Source: CAVTOO01 sp963736355 (GTDB taxonomy: Bacteria > Pseudomonadota > Alphaproteobacteria > Rhizobiales > Xanthobacteraceae). Taken from it: a DNA stretch of 64,000 nt. The notes below the pieces were generated by a model, which made no database searches, had not been told where the DNA came from, and worked only from the letters and a program-made list of their open reading frames with translations. The position numbers were made by a program, and so were the translations under genes. The DNA lies in NCBI GenBank assembly GCA_963736355.1, contig CAVTOO010000016.1, positions 65,758-129,757 on the forward strand, read 5' to 3'. This document shows positions 25,326 through 34,074 of this stretch, in pieces (the stretch's first letter is position 1; each line of letters starts with the position of its first letter).

Positions 25326-25790
25326 TCAGAAGCCGAACAGGCCAGCTGGCAGCGGCACGCTCAACCAACGCACAAAAATATAGTCGATGCCGAAGCTTGC
25401 GACGGCCGACGCCGCAATGCAGGTCGCCAATCCGTAGCCGCCGATGCTGCGCAGCAGGAACACATAAACCGCGAACATGGTGATGCTGAAGCCCAGCCGC
25501 TCCATCGCCAGCGTCGTCACCAGCAGCGACAGGACGATCGCGCCCATGCGCATCCATCCGTCGCGTTGCGGAACGAAATCTTCGGCAATCGCCTCTGCCG
25601 GTTCAAACAGGGTTTGCACGATCATCAACAGCGCAAGACCGGCCAGCACAAGCCCGATCCAGAATGAGAAGAAGCCGGGGCCGGGACCGAGCGACGTATA
25701 GTAGCGCAGTTGCAGCGCGCCGAAGATCACCGCCGCCGCGAGCGCCAGCAGCGCGAGACCCGTGATCTGATACATCCGCTGCTGCGTCAT
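25326..25790 (-). CDS. tctB: TctB small subunit of tripartite tricarboxylate transporter
   Basis: 154 residues with four membrane helices: ITGLALLALAAAVIFGAL, PGFFSFWIGLVLAGLALLMIVQ, MGAIVLSLLVTTLAMERLGF and a C-terminal pair around FLLRSIGGYGLATCI. Length and topology fit TctB, the small membrane subunit of TTT solute importers. It follows tctA on the same strand with 17 bases between. The solute is unknown. Ends three bases from the convergent YqaA gene. Confidence 0.85.
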   Translation of the reverse strand: MTQQRMYQITGLALLALAAAVIFGALQLRYYTSLGPGPGFFSFWIGLVLAGLALLMIVQTLFEPAEAIAEDFVPQRDGWMRMGAIVLSLLVTTLAMERLGFSITMFAVYVFLLRSIGGYGLATCIAASAVASFGIDYIFVRWLSVPLPAGLFGF

Positions 25791-25807
25791 GGAAGCATCA
25801 TCCTCGA

Positions 25808-27301
25808 TCAGGTTTCACTGTCGCCCGCGACCGGCTTGACGGCGCGGAACGTCGAGACGATGACCGAGAGCGCTGCAATCGCAAGCAGCGATGCCGTCAG
25901 CGGGCTCTCGAAGAAAATGCGGAAGCTGCCTTGCGACATCTCAAGAGACTGCCGCAACGCACTTTCCATCATCGGCGCCAGCACCAGCGTCAGCACCAGC
26001 GGCCCGGAGGGGATATCTATTTTCCTGAAAATGTAGCCGAGCACACCGAAGCCCAGCATCGCGCCGACATCGAACACGTTGTTGCTGAGGCTGTAGGCAC
26101 CGATGATGCTGAAACCCAGGATGACCGTGATCATGACGGCATAGGGCACCTTCAGGATCGCGACCCAGACCGGGATGAACGGCAGATTGAGAATGAGGAG
26201 CATCACATTGCCGATGCACAGGCTGGCGATGACGGCCCAGACGAATTGCGGATTTTGAACGAACAGCGTCGGCCCCGGCGTCAGTCCGTTGACGATGAAA
26301 GCGCTCATTAAAATAGCGGTCGTCGGCGAGCTTGGAATGCCGAGCGTGAACAGCGGGATCAGCGAGGCGTTGGCACAGGCATTGTTGGCGGTCTCGGGTC
26401 CGGCGACACCTTCAATGGCGCCATTGCCGAAGCGTTCGGGCGTCGGCGACAGCCGCTTCTCCAGCGCATAGGAGAGAAACGTCGGGATGATGGAACCGAT
26501 GCCCGGCACAAGCCCCAGCACAAATCCGATTGCCGAACCGCGCGCGATCGGTCCGCCAGAGCGCCGCCAGTCATCACCGCTCAAGACCAGCGACTCGACC
26601 TTGGCCGCCTTGATCACATTGGCACGCGACTCGAGGTTGGACAGAATTTCCGCAATCCCGAACAGGCCCATGACGACCGGGATCACGCCGAAACCGTCGA
26701 GCAATTCGGACCGGCCGAACGTAAAGCGCGGCGCGCCCATCACCGGATCGATACCGATCTGCGACAGCAGCAGACCAAGCACGGCGGCGATCAGGCCGCG
26801 CAGCAGCGAGCGGCTGGCCAAGGCGGTCACCAGCGACAGGCCGACGAGCAGCAATGCGAAGATCTGCGGCGGGCCGAATGTCAGCGCGATGCGCGTCAGC
26901 GGAAGCGCAAGAAAGACAAGACCGAATGTCGCGATCATGCCGCCGATGAAGGAACCGATCGCGGCGATCGCCAGCGCCTGCCCTGCACGGCCCTGCTTGG
27001 CCATCTCGTAGCCGTCGATGCAGGTGACAACCGATGCCGCCTCCCCCGGTGTCCTGATCAGGACCGAGGTGATGGTGCCGCCATACATCGCGCCGTAATA
27101 GATGGCGGCCAGCATGATGATCGACCCTGTCGGGTCCATGCCGGTTGTCACAGGAATAAGAATGGCGGTCGCGGCCGCAGGCCCGATGCCCGGCAGCACG
27201 CCGATCATCGTGCCCAGCACGCACCCGGTAAACGCAAACAGCAAATTGGCCGGCGTCAGGCAGGTCAGCAAGCCACCGAACAAGAGCTGAAGCGTGTCCA
27301 C
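25808..27301 (-). CDS. tctA: TctA large subunit of tripartite tricarboxylate transporter
   Basis: Intact 497-residue, 11-12 helix permease. Family motifs: FTGCVLGTMIGVLPGIGPAA near the N-terminus, YYGAMYGGTITSVLIRTPGEAASV, DGYEMAKQGRAGQALA, FVLGLVPGIGSIIPTFLSYALE (the second, repeated GxxPGIG motif), and FTLGIPSSPTTAILMSAF. GTG start at 27301. It is read after an NMT1-type binding protein gene rather than a TctC gene, an unusual order. The nearest TctC/Bug protein is at 30394 on the other strand. Confidence 0.92.
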   Translation of the reverse strand: MDTLQLLFGGLLTCLTPANLLFAFTGCVLGTMIGVLPGIGPAAATAILIPVTTGMDPTGSIIMLAAIYYGAMYGGTITSVLIRTPGEAASVVTCIDGYEMAKQGRAGQALAIAAIGSFIGGMIATFGLVFLALPLTRIALTFGPPQIFALLLVGLSLVTALASRSLLRGLIAAVLGLLLSQIGIDPVMGAPRFTFGRSELLDGFGVIPVVMGLFGIAEILSNLESRANVIKAAKVESLVLSGDDWRRSGGPIARGSAIGFVLGLVPGIGSIIPTFLSYALEKRLSPTPERFGNGAIEGVAGPETANNACANASLIPLFTLGIPSSPTTAILMSAFIVNGLTPGPTLFVQNPQFVWAVIASLCIGNVMLLILNLPFIPVWVAILKVPYAVMITVILGFSIIGAYSLSNNVFDVGAMLGFGVLGYIFRKIDIPSGPLVLTLVLAPMMESALRQSLEMSQGSFRIFFESPLTASLLAIAALSVIVSTFRAVKPVAGDSET

Positions 27302-27372
27302 AGTGCGATCCTAGATCATCAATGCTGGCACAATCCGTGAATGCGACCCGATACCGAAAGCGACGACGCCTC

Positions 27373-28275
27373 TCAGCGGCACGCCTTCAGCGCCGTCTCG
27401 TCGAACAATTCATCGACATCGAACAAACGCGACACCAGTCCCTGCTGATGCGCGTAGAGCGCGATACGCTTGAAGGCCTCGCGGTTCTTCTCGATGCCGT
27501 AGGGCGCGCCCTCTGACTGTTCCGGTGTCAGCTTGGCGGCGGCGCGCGATTCCGTCAGCAGTCGCCAGAGTTCGCCGACCAGCCAGGGATTGGCGGCCGC
27601 GAGTTCGCTCTTGACCACGACAAGATGGTTGATGGGGCGGAAGCCGTTCTTTGCGGTCCACGCTTTCGCGACATTCTTGGCATCGGGAATAACGGTCTTG
27701 ATGCGCGGATCGGCCGGCGGCTCGGCGATGCAGGCGTCGATCTCGCCGGCAAGCAGCATGTCGGTGATCTTCTTGCCGGACGACTCGCGGGTCGCCCAGG
27801 CGGGATCCTTGTACTCGCCGACGTGAGCATCCTCGAATGTCACCCAGCGGACCTTCTTCAGATCCACGCCGAAGTCGTTCTGCAGGAAGCCGCGCACCCA
27901 TGTCCCGGTCGTCTGCGAAAAGGCGCGCACGCCAACGCGCTTGCCTTCGAGGTCCTTGGGCGTGAGCACGCCGCGCTCGGAATTGTAGATCAGCTGCGGA
28001 TGCTGGTCCCAGGCCAGCATCATCGCTGGAATCAGCGTGATCTTCTTGCCGTTGTCCTTGGCCATCAGATAGGTGACGATCGCCATCTCGCAGACATCAT
28101 AGGCAAGTTCGCGCACCATCGGCTTGAACGAGGTGTGGATCGGATCGACCTCCACGAAGCTCAGATCAAGCTTGTCGCTGCGCACGAGGCCCTGCTTGAG
28201 CGGAGCCGCTTGCGGCGCCTTGCCAAGCGTTACCGACAGTTTGAGTGCGCCTGAGTTCGTTGCGTTGCTGGTCAT
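27373..28275 (-). CDS. Periplasmic-type binding protein / 4,5-dihydroxyphthalate decarboxylase-like
   Basis: 300 residues, intact, starting MTSNATNSGALKLSVTLG (GGAG five bases upstream). It has the type II binding-protein fold seen in NMT1-like proteins and 4,5-dihydroxyphthalate decarboxylase relatives: FKPMVRELAYDVCEMAIVTYLMA, NSERGVLTPKDLEGKRVGVRAF, DMLLAGEIDACIAEPPADPRI and GFRPINHLVVVKSEL. No signal peptide is visible, which suggests a cytoplasmic or enzyme-like role rather than a classical periplasmic receptor. It heads the tctA-tctB strand and diverges from the ThDP enzyme, so both probably act on the same acidic aromatic or oxo-acid. Confidence 0.72.
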   Translation of the reverse strand: MTSNATNSGALKLSVTLGKAPQAAPLKQGLVRSDKLDLSFVEVDPIHTSFKPMVRELAYDVCEMAIVTYLMAKDNGKKITLIPAMMLAWDQHPQLIYNSERGVLTPKDLEGKRVGVRAFSQTTGTWVRGFLQNDFGVDLKKVRWVTFEDAHVGEYKDPAWATRESSGKKITDMLLAGEIDACIAEPPADPRIKTVIPDAKNVAKAWTAKNGFRPINHLVVVKSELAAANPWLVGELWRLLTESRAAAKLTPEQSEGAPYGIEKNREAFKRIALYAHQQGLVSRLFDVDELFDETALKACR

Positions 28276-28677
28276 GATGTCTCCAAACGAGCCGCTCGCT
28301 GCAGGCGGCATTGCTGAACAACGGGGCTCTTTGCCCTTCACCGCCTCAAAACGCGAAAAAGCGGCGCAACGCAAGGCATTTCGATGCTGCCTTGCGCGCG
28401 CCGCTTCGCTGTTGCAAAATAACTTTTGTAGAGACCAGAAATAACAAAACGAGAATAGCCGCAAGGGCGGGGACATGTCACTTAGTCTCGAAGAACCGCG
28501 CTCACGTTTGCACGGATCACGATAGTTCCTCGATGACAAGCAGCCGCGAACGCTCAGGCATTTGGCCCGTCAATGAAACGGCCGATCGGTGCCTGACGTC
28601 GGTGCCTTATACCAGCATCGTCTGTCTCCTGCCCGTCCGGTCATTCTTGCAACAAACCATGTCGGGACGGAGTACCC
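28276..28677. other. Divergent regulatory region, binding protein / ThDP enzyme
   Basis: About 400 bases between divergent starts. Only shadow ORFs are present. AT-richer stretches near 28425-28455 (AAAATAACTTTTG and AATAACAAAACG) are likely promoter DNA. I see no clear operator, RNA or repeat. Confidence 0.5.
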
Positions 28678-30348
28678 ATGAGCGGTAACATGAAAATCTA
28701 CGAGGCGATTGCTCAGGCGATCGTGGCCGAAGGCATCGATGCGCATTTCGGATTGGCCGGCGACGCCAACATGCATCTGATGGCGGCGCTCGACCGTCTC
28801 GGCAAATTCACGAACTTCTCCGTCCGCCACGAGCACTGCGCCGTGATGATGGCAGCAGGCTACTGGAGCAAGACCGGCAAGCCGGGTGTCGCCTCGGTGA
28901 CACATGGTCCGGGCTTCACCCAGGTGATGACCGCGCTGACGACCGCGAGCCGCAACCGCCTTCCGCTGGTGGTGTTCGCCGGCGAGACCTCGACTGCAGC
29001 AAAGTGGCATCTCCAGAATATGGAGCAGGCACCCTTGGCCGTCGCCTGCGGCGCGTCCTACATCCAGATCCGCAATCCGCAATTGGTGCATCATCAGCTG
29101 CGTGAAGCGTTCTACACCGCCAGGACCGAGCGCAAGCCGGTGGTGGTCGGCATCTCCTACGATCTGCAGAATTCAGAACTGCCGGCCGCGAACGGAAAAT
29201 ATCAGCCGTCGTCGTCGATCATTCCGCAGTTGCCGCCGGTGCCGCCCGACGCCAAGCAGATCGACGACATCCTGCACAGGCTCGTCAACGCCAAAGCGCC
29301 GGTGCTGGTCGCAGGCCGCGGCGCGCTGTGGGCCGACGCGCGGCGTGAGATCGAACAACTCGCGGAGAAGAGCGGCGCGCTGCTCGGCACAAGCCTGATG
29401 GCCAAGGGCATGTTCGATCACAACCCCTACTCGCTCGGCATTGTCGGCGGCTATGCGCGACAGGCGTCCCGCGACGTCGGCAAGGATGTCGATCTCGTTA
29501 TTTCATTCGGCGCCAATCTCGGTCGCTTCACGCTCGACAGCGGCAAGATGTTTCCGAAGGCCGAGGTCGTGCAGATCGACCTCGACCCCAAGGGTTATCG
29601 CGAGGGCCTCGAAGGCATCAGCGTGTTTGCGCGTGGCGACGCCAAGCTTGCCGCGGCGGCCTTGCTGGAAAAGCTCGGCAACACCAAGACCAGCGCCAAT
29701 GTGCGCTCGGCCGATCTCGCCAAGCGCCTGAAGGACACGCCGACCGATTCCACGGTTTATCCGGACAATGGCCTGCTCGATCCGCGCCAGGTCATCGACA
29801 CACTCGAAACACTTATTCCGACCGACTACGATTTCGTTAGCGGCAACGGTCATTCGGCGTTCTGGCACACGTCGATGCGCGGCGCCGATCCGTCGAACTA
29901 TCATGCCACGCGCGCCTTCGGCGCGATCGGCAACGCCTTCCCCTTCGCCATGGGCATTGCGGCCACACGCAAGGATGGCCGCGTGGTGCTGTTCGAAGGC
30001 GACGGCGGCCTGATCATGCATATTCAGGAGCTGGAATCGCTGAAGCGCGAAAAGGTCAAGGTTCTTGTCATATGCCTGAACGATGCCGCCTTCGGCGCCG
30101 AGATCCACAAGCTGCGCGAAGAGAAGATCGACGATCAGGGCGTGGTGTTCGGCTTTCCGCCCTTCGAGCAGATCGCCAAGGGCTTTGGCCTGCGCGGCGC
30201 GACCGTGACGCGCCTCGATCAGTTCAAGGATCTGATGAAAGAGTATGAGGCCGGCGACACCTCGATGATCTGGGACGTGCGCATTTCCGATCAGATCATG
30301 GCCCCGAACATGCGAGACGACGTGGGCTATCTGAAGAAGGCAAAATAA
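28678..30348 (+). CDS. Thiamine diphosphate-dependent enzyme, acetolactate synthase/decarboxylase family
   Basis: Intact, 556 residues, three ThDP-enzyme domains. The N-terminal Pyr domain has FGLAGDANMHLM and SVRHEHCAVMMAAGYW with the catalytic Glu; a central domain follows (LVNAKAPVLVAGRGALWADA, LVISFGANLGRFT); the C-terminal PP domain has RAFGAIGNAFPFAMG and the ThDP/Mg motif EGDGGLIMHIQELES through LNDAAFG. Probably decarboxylates or ligates a 2-oxo acid. It is not the housekeeping acetolactate synthase, since no small subunit follows. Co-directional with the Bug protein 45 bases on, which likely imports its substrate. Confidence 0.88.
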   Translation: MSGNMKIYEAIAQAIVAEGIDAHFGLAGDANMHLMAALDRLGKFTNFSVRHEHCAVMMAAGYWSKTGKPGVASVTHGPGFTQVMTALTTASRNRLPLVVFAGETSTAAKWHLQNMEQAPLAVACGASYIQIRNPQLVHHQLREAFYTARTERKPVVVGISYDLQNSELPAANGKYQPSSSIIPQLPPVPPDAKQIDDILHRLVNAKAPVLVAGRGALWADARREIEQLAEKSGALLGTSLMAKGMFDHNPYSLGIVGGYARQASRDVGKDVDLVISFGANLGRFTLDSGKMFPKAEVVQIDLDPKGYREGLEGISVFARGDAKLAAAALLEKLGNTKTSANVRSADLAKRLKDTPTDSTVYPDNGLLDPRQVIDTLETLIPTDYDFVSGNGHSAFWHTSMRGADPSNYHATRAFGAIGNAFPFAMGIAATRKDGRVVLFEGDGGLIMHIQELESLKREKVKVLVICLNDAAFGAEIHKLREEKIDDQGVVFGFPPFEQIAKGFGLRGATVTRLDQFKDLMKEYEAGDTSMIWDVRISDQIMAPNMRDDVGYLKKAK

Positions 30349-30393
30349 CCGCGACCCGGATCAACCGGGCGCACCAACAACTGGGAGGATTCG

Positions 30394-31359
30394 ATGAACA
30401 GAACTGCCACCCTCGTGGCGGCGCTCAGTGCGCTTGCCCTGACAACCATTCCGGCCGCTACGCAGCAATTCCCTGCGGCCGGACGCACCATCACCACCGT
30501 CGTGCCGGTTCCGGCCGGCGGCGGCACCGACCAGTTCGCTCGCGCGATGGCGCCAGTGCTGGCCAGGGAACTCGGCACCACCGTTCAGGTCGTCAACAAG
30601 CCGGGTGCGTCGATGCAGACCGGCACGCATGAAGTCGCGACCGCACGTCCTGACGGTTACACGCTGCTGTGGATCGTGCTGCCGACTGCAGCTGCGTACC
30701 TCGACCCGAATCGACAATCGACCTACACGCGCGCCAGCCTGCAGCCGATCGGTTCGGTGTTCGAAGTGGCGCCGGCCATCGCCGTGCTGCCGAACAGCCC
30801 CTACAAGACACTGAAAGACTTCGTCGATGCGGCGAAGGCCAACCCGTCCAAGGTCAAAGGTGGAACGGCCGGTCTGTTGTCGACGAGCCATCTCGCCAGC
30901 GTCGGCTTCCAGCGCGCGGTGGGCATCAAGCTCGCGACCGTCAATTTCAACGGTGGCGCGCCGATGCTGACCGCTCTGCTCGGCGGCCATATCGACGTTG
31001 CGTTCAATTCGATCGGTGAAGTGCTGCCGCAAGCCAAAGCCGGACAGGTGCGCGTGCTCGGTGTCATGGCCGACGGCAAGCACATGTCGGGCGTGCCGAC
31101 CTTCAAGGAACAGGGCTTCAACGCCGAGACGCTCGCGGTCGATGTCGGCCTCGTCGGACCGGCCGGCATGCCGCCCGAAGTCGTCGCCAGACTGGCCGAC
31201 GCCCTGAAGAAGGCGATCGAGGATGAGAGCATCAAGAAACTGATGACGGATCAGGCCTCGACGCTGCGCTTCCTCGGTCCCGATCAGTACAAGACGCACT
31301 GGGACGGCATCGAGACGCGCTTCAAGCCGCTGATCGATCTGGCCAAGCAGGACAAATAA
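30394..31359 (+). CDS. Bug/TctC-family periplasmic solute-binding protein
   Basis: Intact, 321 residues. The signal peptide MNRTATLVAALSALALTTIP ends near ATQQ. Bug-family marks: TTVVPVPAGGGTDQFARAMAP, VNKPGASMQTGTHEVATARPDGYT, KAKAGQVRVLGVMADGKHMSGVPTFKE and a GLVGPAGMPPEVVARL segment. It normally delivers carboxylates to TctAB. The tctBA pair 3 kb away on the other strand is the obvious membrane partner. Good AGGAGG-like GGGAGGA nine bases before ATG 30394. A strong terminator follows. Confidence 0.92.
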   Translation: MNRTATLVAALSALALTTIPAATQQFPAAGRTITTVVPVPAGGGTDQFARAMAPVLARELGTTVQVVNKPGASMQTGTHEVATARPDGYTLLWIVLPTAAAYLDPNRQSTYTRASLQPIGSVFEVAPAIAVLPNSPYKTLKDFVDAAKANPSKVKGGTAGLLSTSHLASVGFQRAVGIKLATVNFNGGAPMLTALLGGHIDVAFNSIGEVLPQAKAGQVRVLGVMADGKHMSGVPTFKEQGFNAETLAVDVGLVGPAGMPPEVVARLADALKKAIEDESIKKLMTDQASTLRFLGPDQYKTHWDGIETRFKPLIDLAKQDK

Positions 31360-31383
31360 CTCGAATAAATGTTCTGAAATGCC

Positions 31384-31411
31384 AAAGCCGCCCCTCACGG
31401 GGCGGCTTTTT
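31384..31411 (+). terminator. Intrinsic terminator after the Bug gene
   Basis: AAAGCCGCCCC, loop TCAC, GGGGCGGCTTT plus TT: an 11-bp stem and T-tail, 24 bases after the stop. It probably also works for the convergent DctP gene. Confidence 0.88.
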
Positions 31412-31425
31412 GCTGCGACGATTTT

Positions 31426-32421
31426 TCAGGACCGCGCGATCTGATCGACCGTCCGCATCAGTTCGACATCGCCGGCGAATTCGTTCTTGAGTACGCTCGC
31501 ACGCGCAATGAACGGGGCCTTGTCCGGATAGACGAAAGTGACACCGGCGGCCTCGCTGCGCTTTTGCATGTCCGTCTGGAACGCATCCCACAGCGTGATC
31601 ATGCGATGATAGGAGGCGCGCGCCGCCTCGCGCACAAATCCCTGCTGGACCGGTGTGAACGTCGCCCAGCGTGAGGCGCTGACGAGAAATACGTCCGGCA
31701 CCATGGTGTGCTCATCGAATGAATAATGCGTCACGGCCTCGGCGTGACGCCCGACAATCAGCGCGCTGATGCTGTTCTCGGCACCATCGACAAGACGTGT
31801 GCGCAACGCGTTGTAGACATGCTCCCAGTCGAGCGCGACGCCTTCGGCGCCAAACAACTGCATCAGACGGGTCATGGTCGGTGAGGGCTGAATGCGGATT
31901 TTCATGCCCTTGAGGTCGTCGGGATGATTGATCGGCTTGCGGGCATAGAAGCTGCGCGAACCGGCATCATAGTATGTCAGCCCGACAAGCCCCTTCGATT
32001 CGGTCGAGGCCAGAATGCGCTCGCCGACTGCGTTGGTCGTGATCTCGCGCCAATGCGCGCGGTCGCGAAACACGAACGGCAAATTGAAGGCACGATAGGA
32101 CGGGCCGATCGCTTCAAGCACGCTGGCGCTGGCCTTGACGAAGTCGAGCTTGCCGGCCTGCGCCTGCGACAGAAGGTTGACCTCCTGTCCGATCACGCCG
32201 TCGGGGAAAATCGTCGTCTCGATGGCACCGCCGGATTTCTCACGCAGTTGATCGGCGAAAAACTGCATCGCGATATGCACGGGATGTGTTGCCGGCAGGC
32301 CATGCCCGAGACGCAATTGCGTCGCGGTCTGGCCGCGCAGAACGCCGGGGCACGCCACAAGCGCGCCCGTCAGCGCAAGCGCGCCGCGCCTCGTCAGTCC
32401 GCCCCTGCCGATCCGAGACAT
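31426..32421 (-). CDS. TRAP transporter solute-binding protein, DctP family
   Basis: Intact, 331 residues from ATG 32421. A Tat-like signal (LTRRGALALTGALVACPGVL) precedes RLGHGLPATHPVHIAMQFFADQL. DctP marks: NLPFVFRDRAHWREI, GLVGLTYYDAGSRSFYARKPINHPDDLKGMKIRI with the conserved carboxylate-binding Arg, and DGAENSISALI. No DctQ or DctM membrane gene is adjacent, so it is an orphan that must use membrane subunits encoded elsewhere, or may be losing function. Convergent to the Bug gene across a shared terminator. Confidence 0.88.
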   Translation of the reverse strand: MSRIGRGGLTRRGALALTGALVACPGVLRGQTATQLRLGHGLPATHPVHIAMQFFADQLREKSGGAIETTIFPDGVIGQEVNLLSQAQAGKLDFVKASASVLEAIGPSYRAFNLPFVFRDRAHWREITTNAVGERILASTESKGLVGLTYYDAGSRSFYARKPINHPDDLKGMKIRIQPSPTMTRLMQLFGAEGVALDWEHVYNALRTRLVDGAENSISALIVGRHAEAVTHYSFDEHTMVPDVFLVSASRWATFTPVQQGFVREAARASYHRMITLWDAFQTDMQKRSEAAGVTFVYPDKAPFIARASVLKNEFAGDVELMRTVDQIARS

Positions 32422-32683
32422 TCGACCATGATCCTCAGGCTCCGCCTGCCAACCGGGCGGAGAAACCGTTCTGCATCTCAATGCTGTCATTACAGTATGC
32501 GCCGCGGGTCCGTAACAGGACAATGGTCCCTGCACGATGTTTAAGCGCGCGCCGCCGCGGACGGGTTCGCCGCTTAAGCTCCTGGATTAACCTATTGGAA
32601 AAAATGGTTATTTTGAACCGATGGCGCCGGGCGGCTTCCGATTGCTGCCTTCGCCGTGGCAATGCCCCGGCCCCGCAGCAAGG

Positions 32684-33634
32684 CTATGTGGCGTCCTTTG
32701 CGCCAGGCGCATCCTCAATGATCTGACCGCCATCATAGCCGCAGGCGATGCGGCCGAGCGAAAAGCGAAACCGCTCGTCCTTGAGCAAGGCGTGAGTGCC
32801 GTCCGTGCCGCCGGCACCTTGCTGGGATCGATCAAGCAAAGCCTTCAACGCGGCATCGTCGAGATCGGGCAGCCCGGCCAGAAATCCCGCGATCAGATCC
32901 TTCGCCAGCCGGTGATCGGGATGCAGGGAATTCTCCGGCGCCCTGCCGATCTCGTACATATGGCGCACGGCATGCCAGTCGGCCCGCTCGCGCGGCACGC
33001 GAGCCAGGACATCCGAACATTCCTTCGCCACATAGAATCGATTGAGCGTGTCAAAGAGCACAAACTCATAATCCTGCGCGAGCAACGGGCCTTCCCACTC
33101 GGCCCAGTTCGGCTCGCCCGAATTGGGGGCGATGGCTTCGACGACAATGACTTTGGGCCGGAAGCGTCGCCAGTCTCCACCCTTCAGAACGCTGGCTTCC
33201 GCGCCTTCGACATCGATCTTCAGGAAATCCACGCTGGTCAGACCATTGCGTTCGCACATCCGCGCCAGCGTCGTGATCGGCAAACGAACCTTGCGATACT
33301 CCGTCCCAAGCTCGGAGGCGCGCCTGGCGTTCTCCGCAACCATGGTCGAGAGTCCATGAAACCGGTCGACTTCGTAGAACTCCGCGGTGCCCTCTTCCGA
33401 TCCGAGCAGCCCTTGCACCACAAGATCGCGCGGGCGAAGCCGTGCATACAACCGCGCCAGGTCAGCCTGGGGCTCGACAATGATGCCGCGCCAGCCGCGC
33501 TCGTAAAACCAGAAGGATACATTGTCGGCGATCGGATGCCCGCCGCCGACATCGATGTAGGTTCCGGTCGCTCGTTCGCCCAGCGCCAGCCACAGATGAT
33601 AGTCTTCGAGGTTCTGCGCGTAAGAGAGATCCAT
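32684..33634 (-). CDS. FkbM-family methyltransferase
   Basis: Intact, 316 residues. The SAM-binding motif is YIDVGGGHPIADNVS at about residues 26-40; VEPQADLARLYA gives the acidic ribose-binding end of strand 2; VDFLKIDVEGAEASVLKG is the FkbM motif IDVEG. FkbM enzymes O-methylate sugars or small molecules. No glycosyltransferase or polysaccharide genes lie beside it, so its substrate is unclear; the C-terminal 100 residues are extra to the core. Single gene between DctP and the TctA remnant. Confidence 0.9.
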   Translation of the reverse strand: MDLSYAQNLEDYHLWLALGERATGTYIDVGGGHPIADNVSFWFYERGWRGIIVEPQADLARLYARLRPRDLVVQGLLGSEEGTAEFYEVDRFHGLSTMVAENARRASELGTEYRKVRLPITTLARMCERNGLTSVDFLKIDVEGAEASVLKGGDWRRFRPKVIVVEAIAPNSGEPNWAEWEGPLLAQDYEFVLFDTLNRFYVAKECSDVLARVPRERADWHAVRHMYEIGRAPENSLHPDHRLAKDLIAGFLAGLPDLDDAALKALLDRSQQGAGGTDGTHALLKDERFRFSLGRIACGYDGGQIIEDAPGAKDAT

Positions 33635-33688
33635 TGAGAGTGCCCTGCTTGTTGCCCGTTCGGGCGTCCGCGATCGCGTGCGGCGCAG

Positions 33689-33961
33689 TCAGTCTACCTC
33701 AGAGAAGACTTCGTCGCGCTTCTTTGATAGCGCCGGCAGGCAGATCGCCACAAGCGCCACAACTGCGATCAGCAGGAACATTGCGCTCAACGGCCGGGTG
33801 AAGAAGAGCATGTCAAAGGCGAACCGCGGAGCGCCGCTTGAAAGATCCGTTCCAGTGAGGCCGAGCAGCAATCCGAGAACGATCATGGCCAGCGCCTTGC
33901 GAAGAAGGCATGCTCCGCGATTGGTCTCGCATAGCAATGTGCAGTGCAGCGAGCGGCACAA
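33689..33961 (-). pseudogene. TctA remnant with a large internal deletion
   Basis: Residues 25-50 (ALAMIVLGLLLGLTGTDLSS and GAPRFAFDM) match the middle of TctA proteins (compare VLGLLLSQIGIDPVMGAPRF in the intact tctA of this window). They run directly into FFTRPLSAMFLLIAVVALVA, which matches the TctA C-terminus (FFESPLTASLLAIAAL). The approximately 230 residues in between and the whole N-terminal third are missing. The first 24 residues are unrelated. A decayed second TTT system. Confidence 0.7.
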
Positions 33962-34074
33962 CGACGTCTCTTCCGTGCGCTGCTTGGGGGCACTGCCTAA
34001 AAACTAGAAGACATTGTCGCCCCGTGTACAATGCATTGATGCCCTGATGTGAACCGACGGATACGACAAGCGAT

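Noticed and set aside
32422..32683. Small ORFs between DctP and FkbM genes
   Set aside because: Basic, low-complexity translations with no RBS; treated as intergenic.
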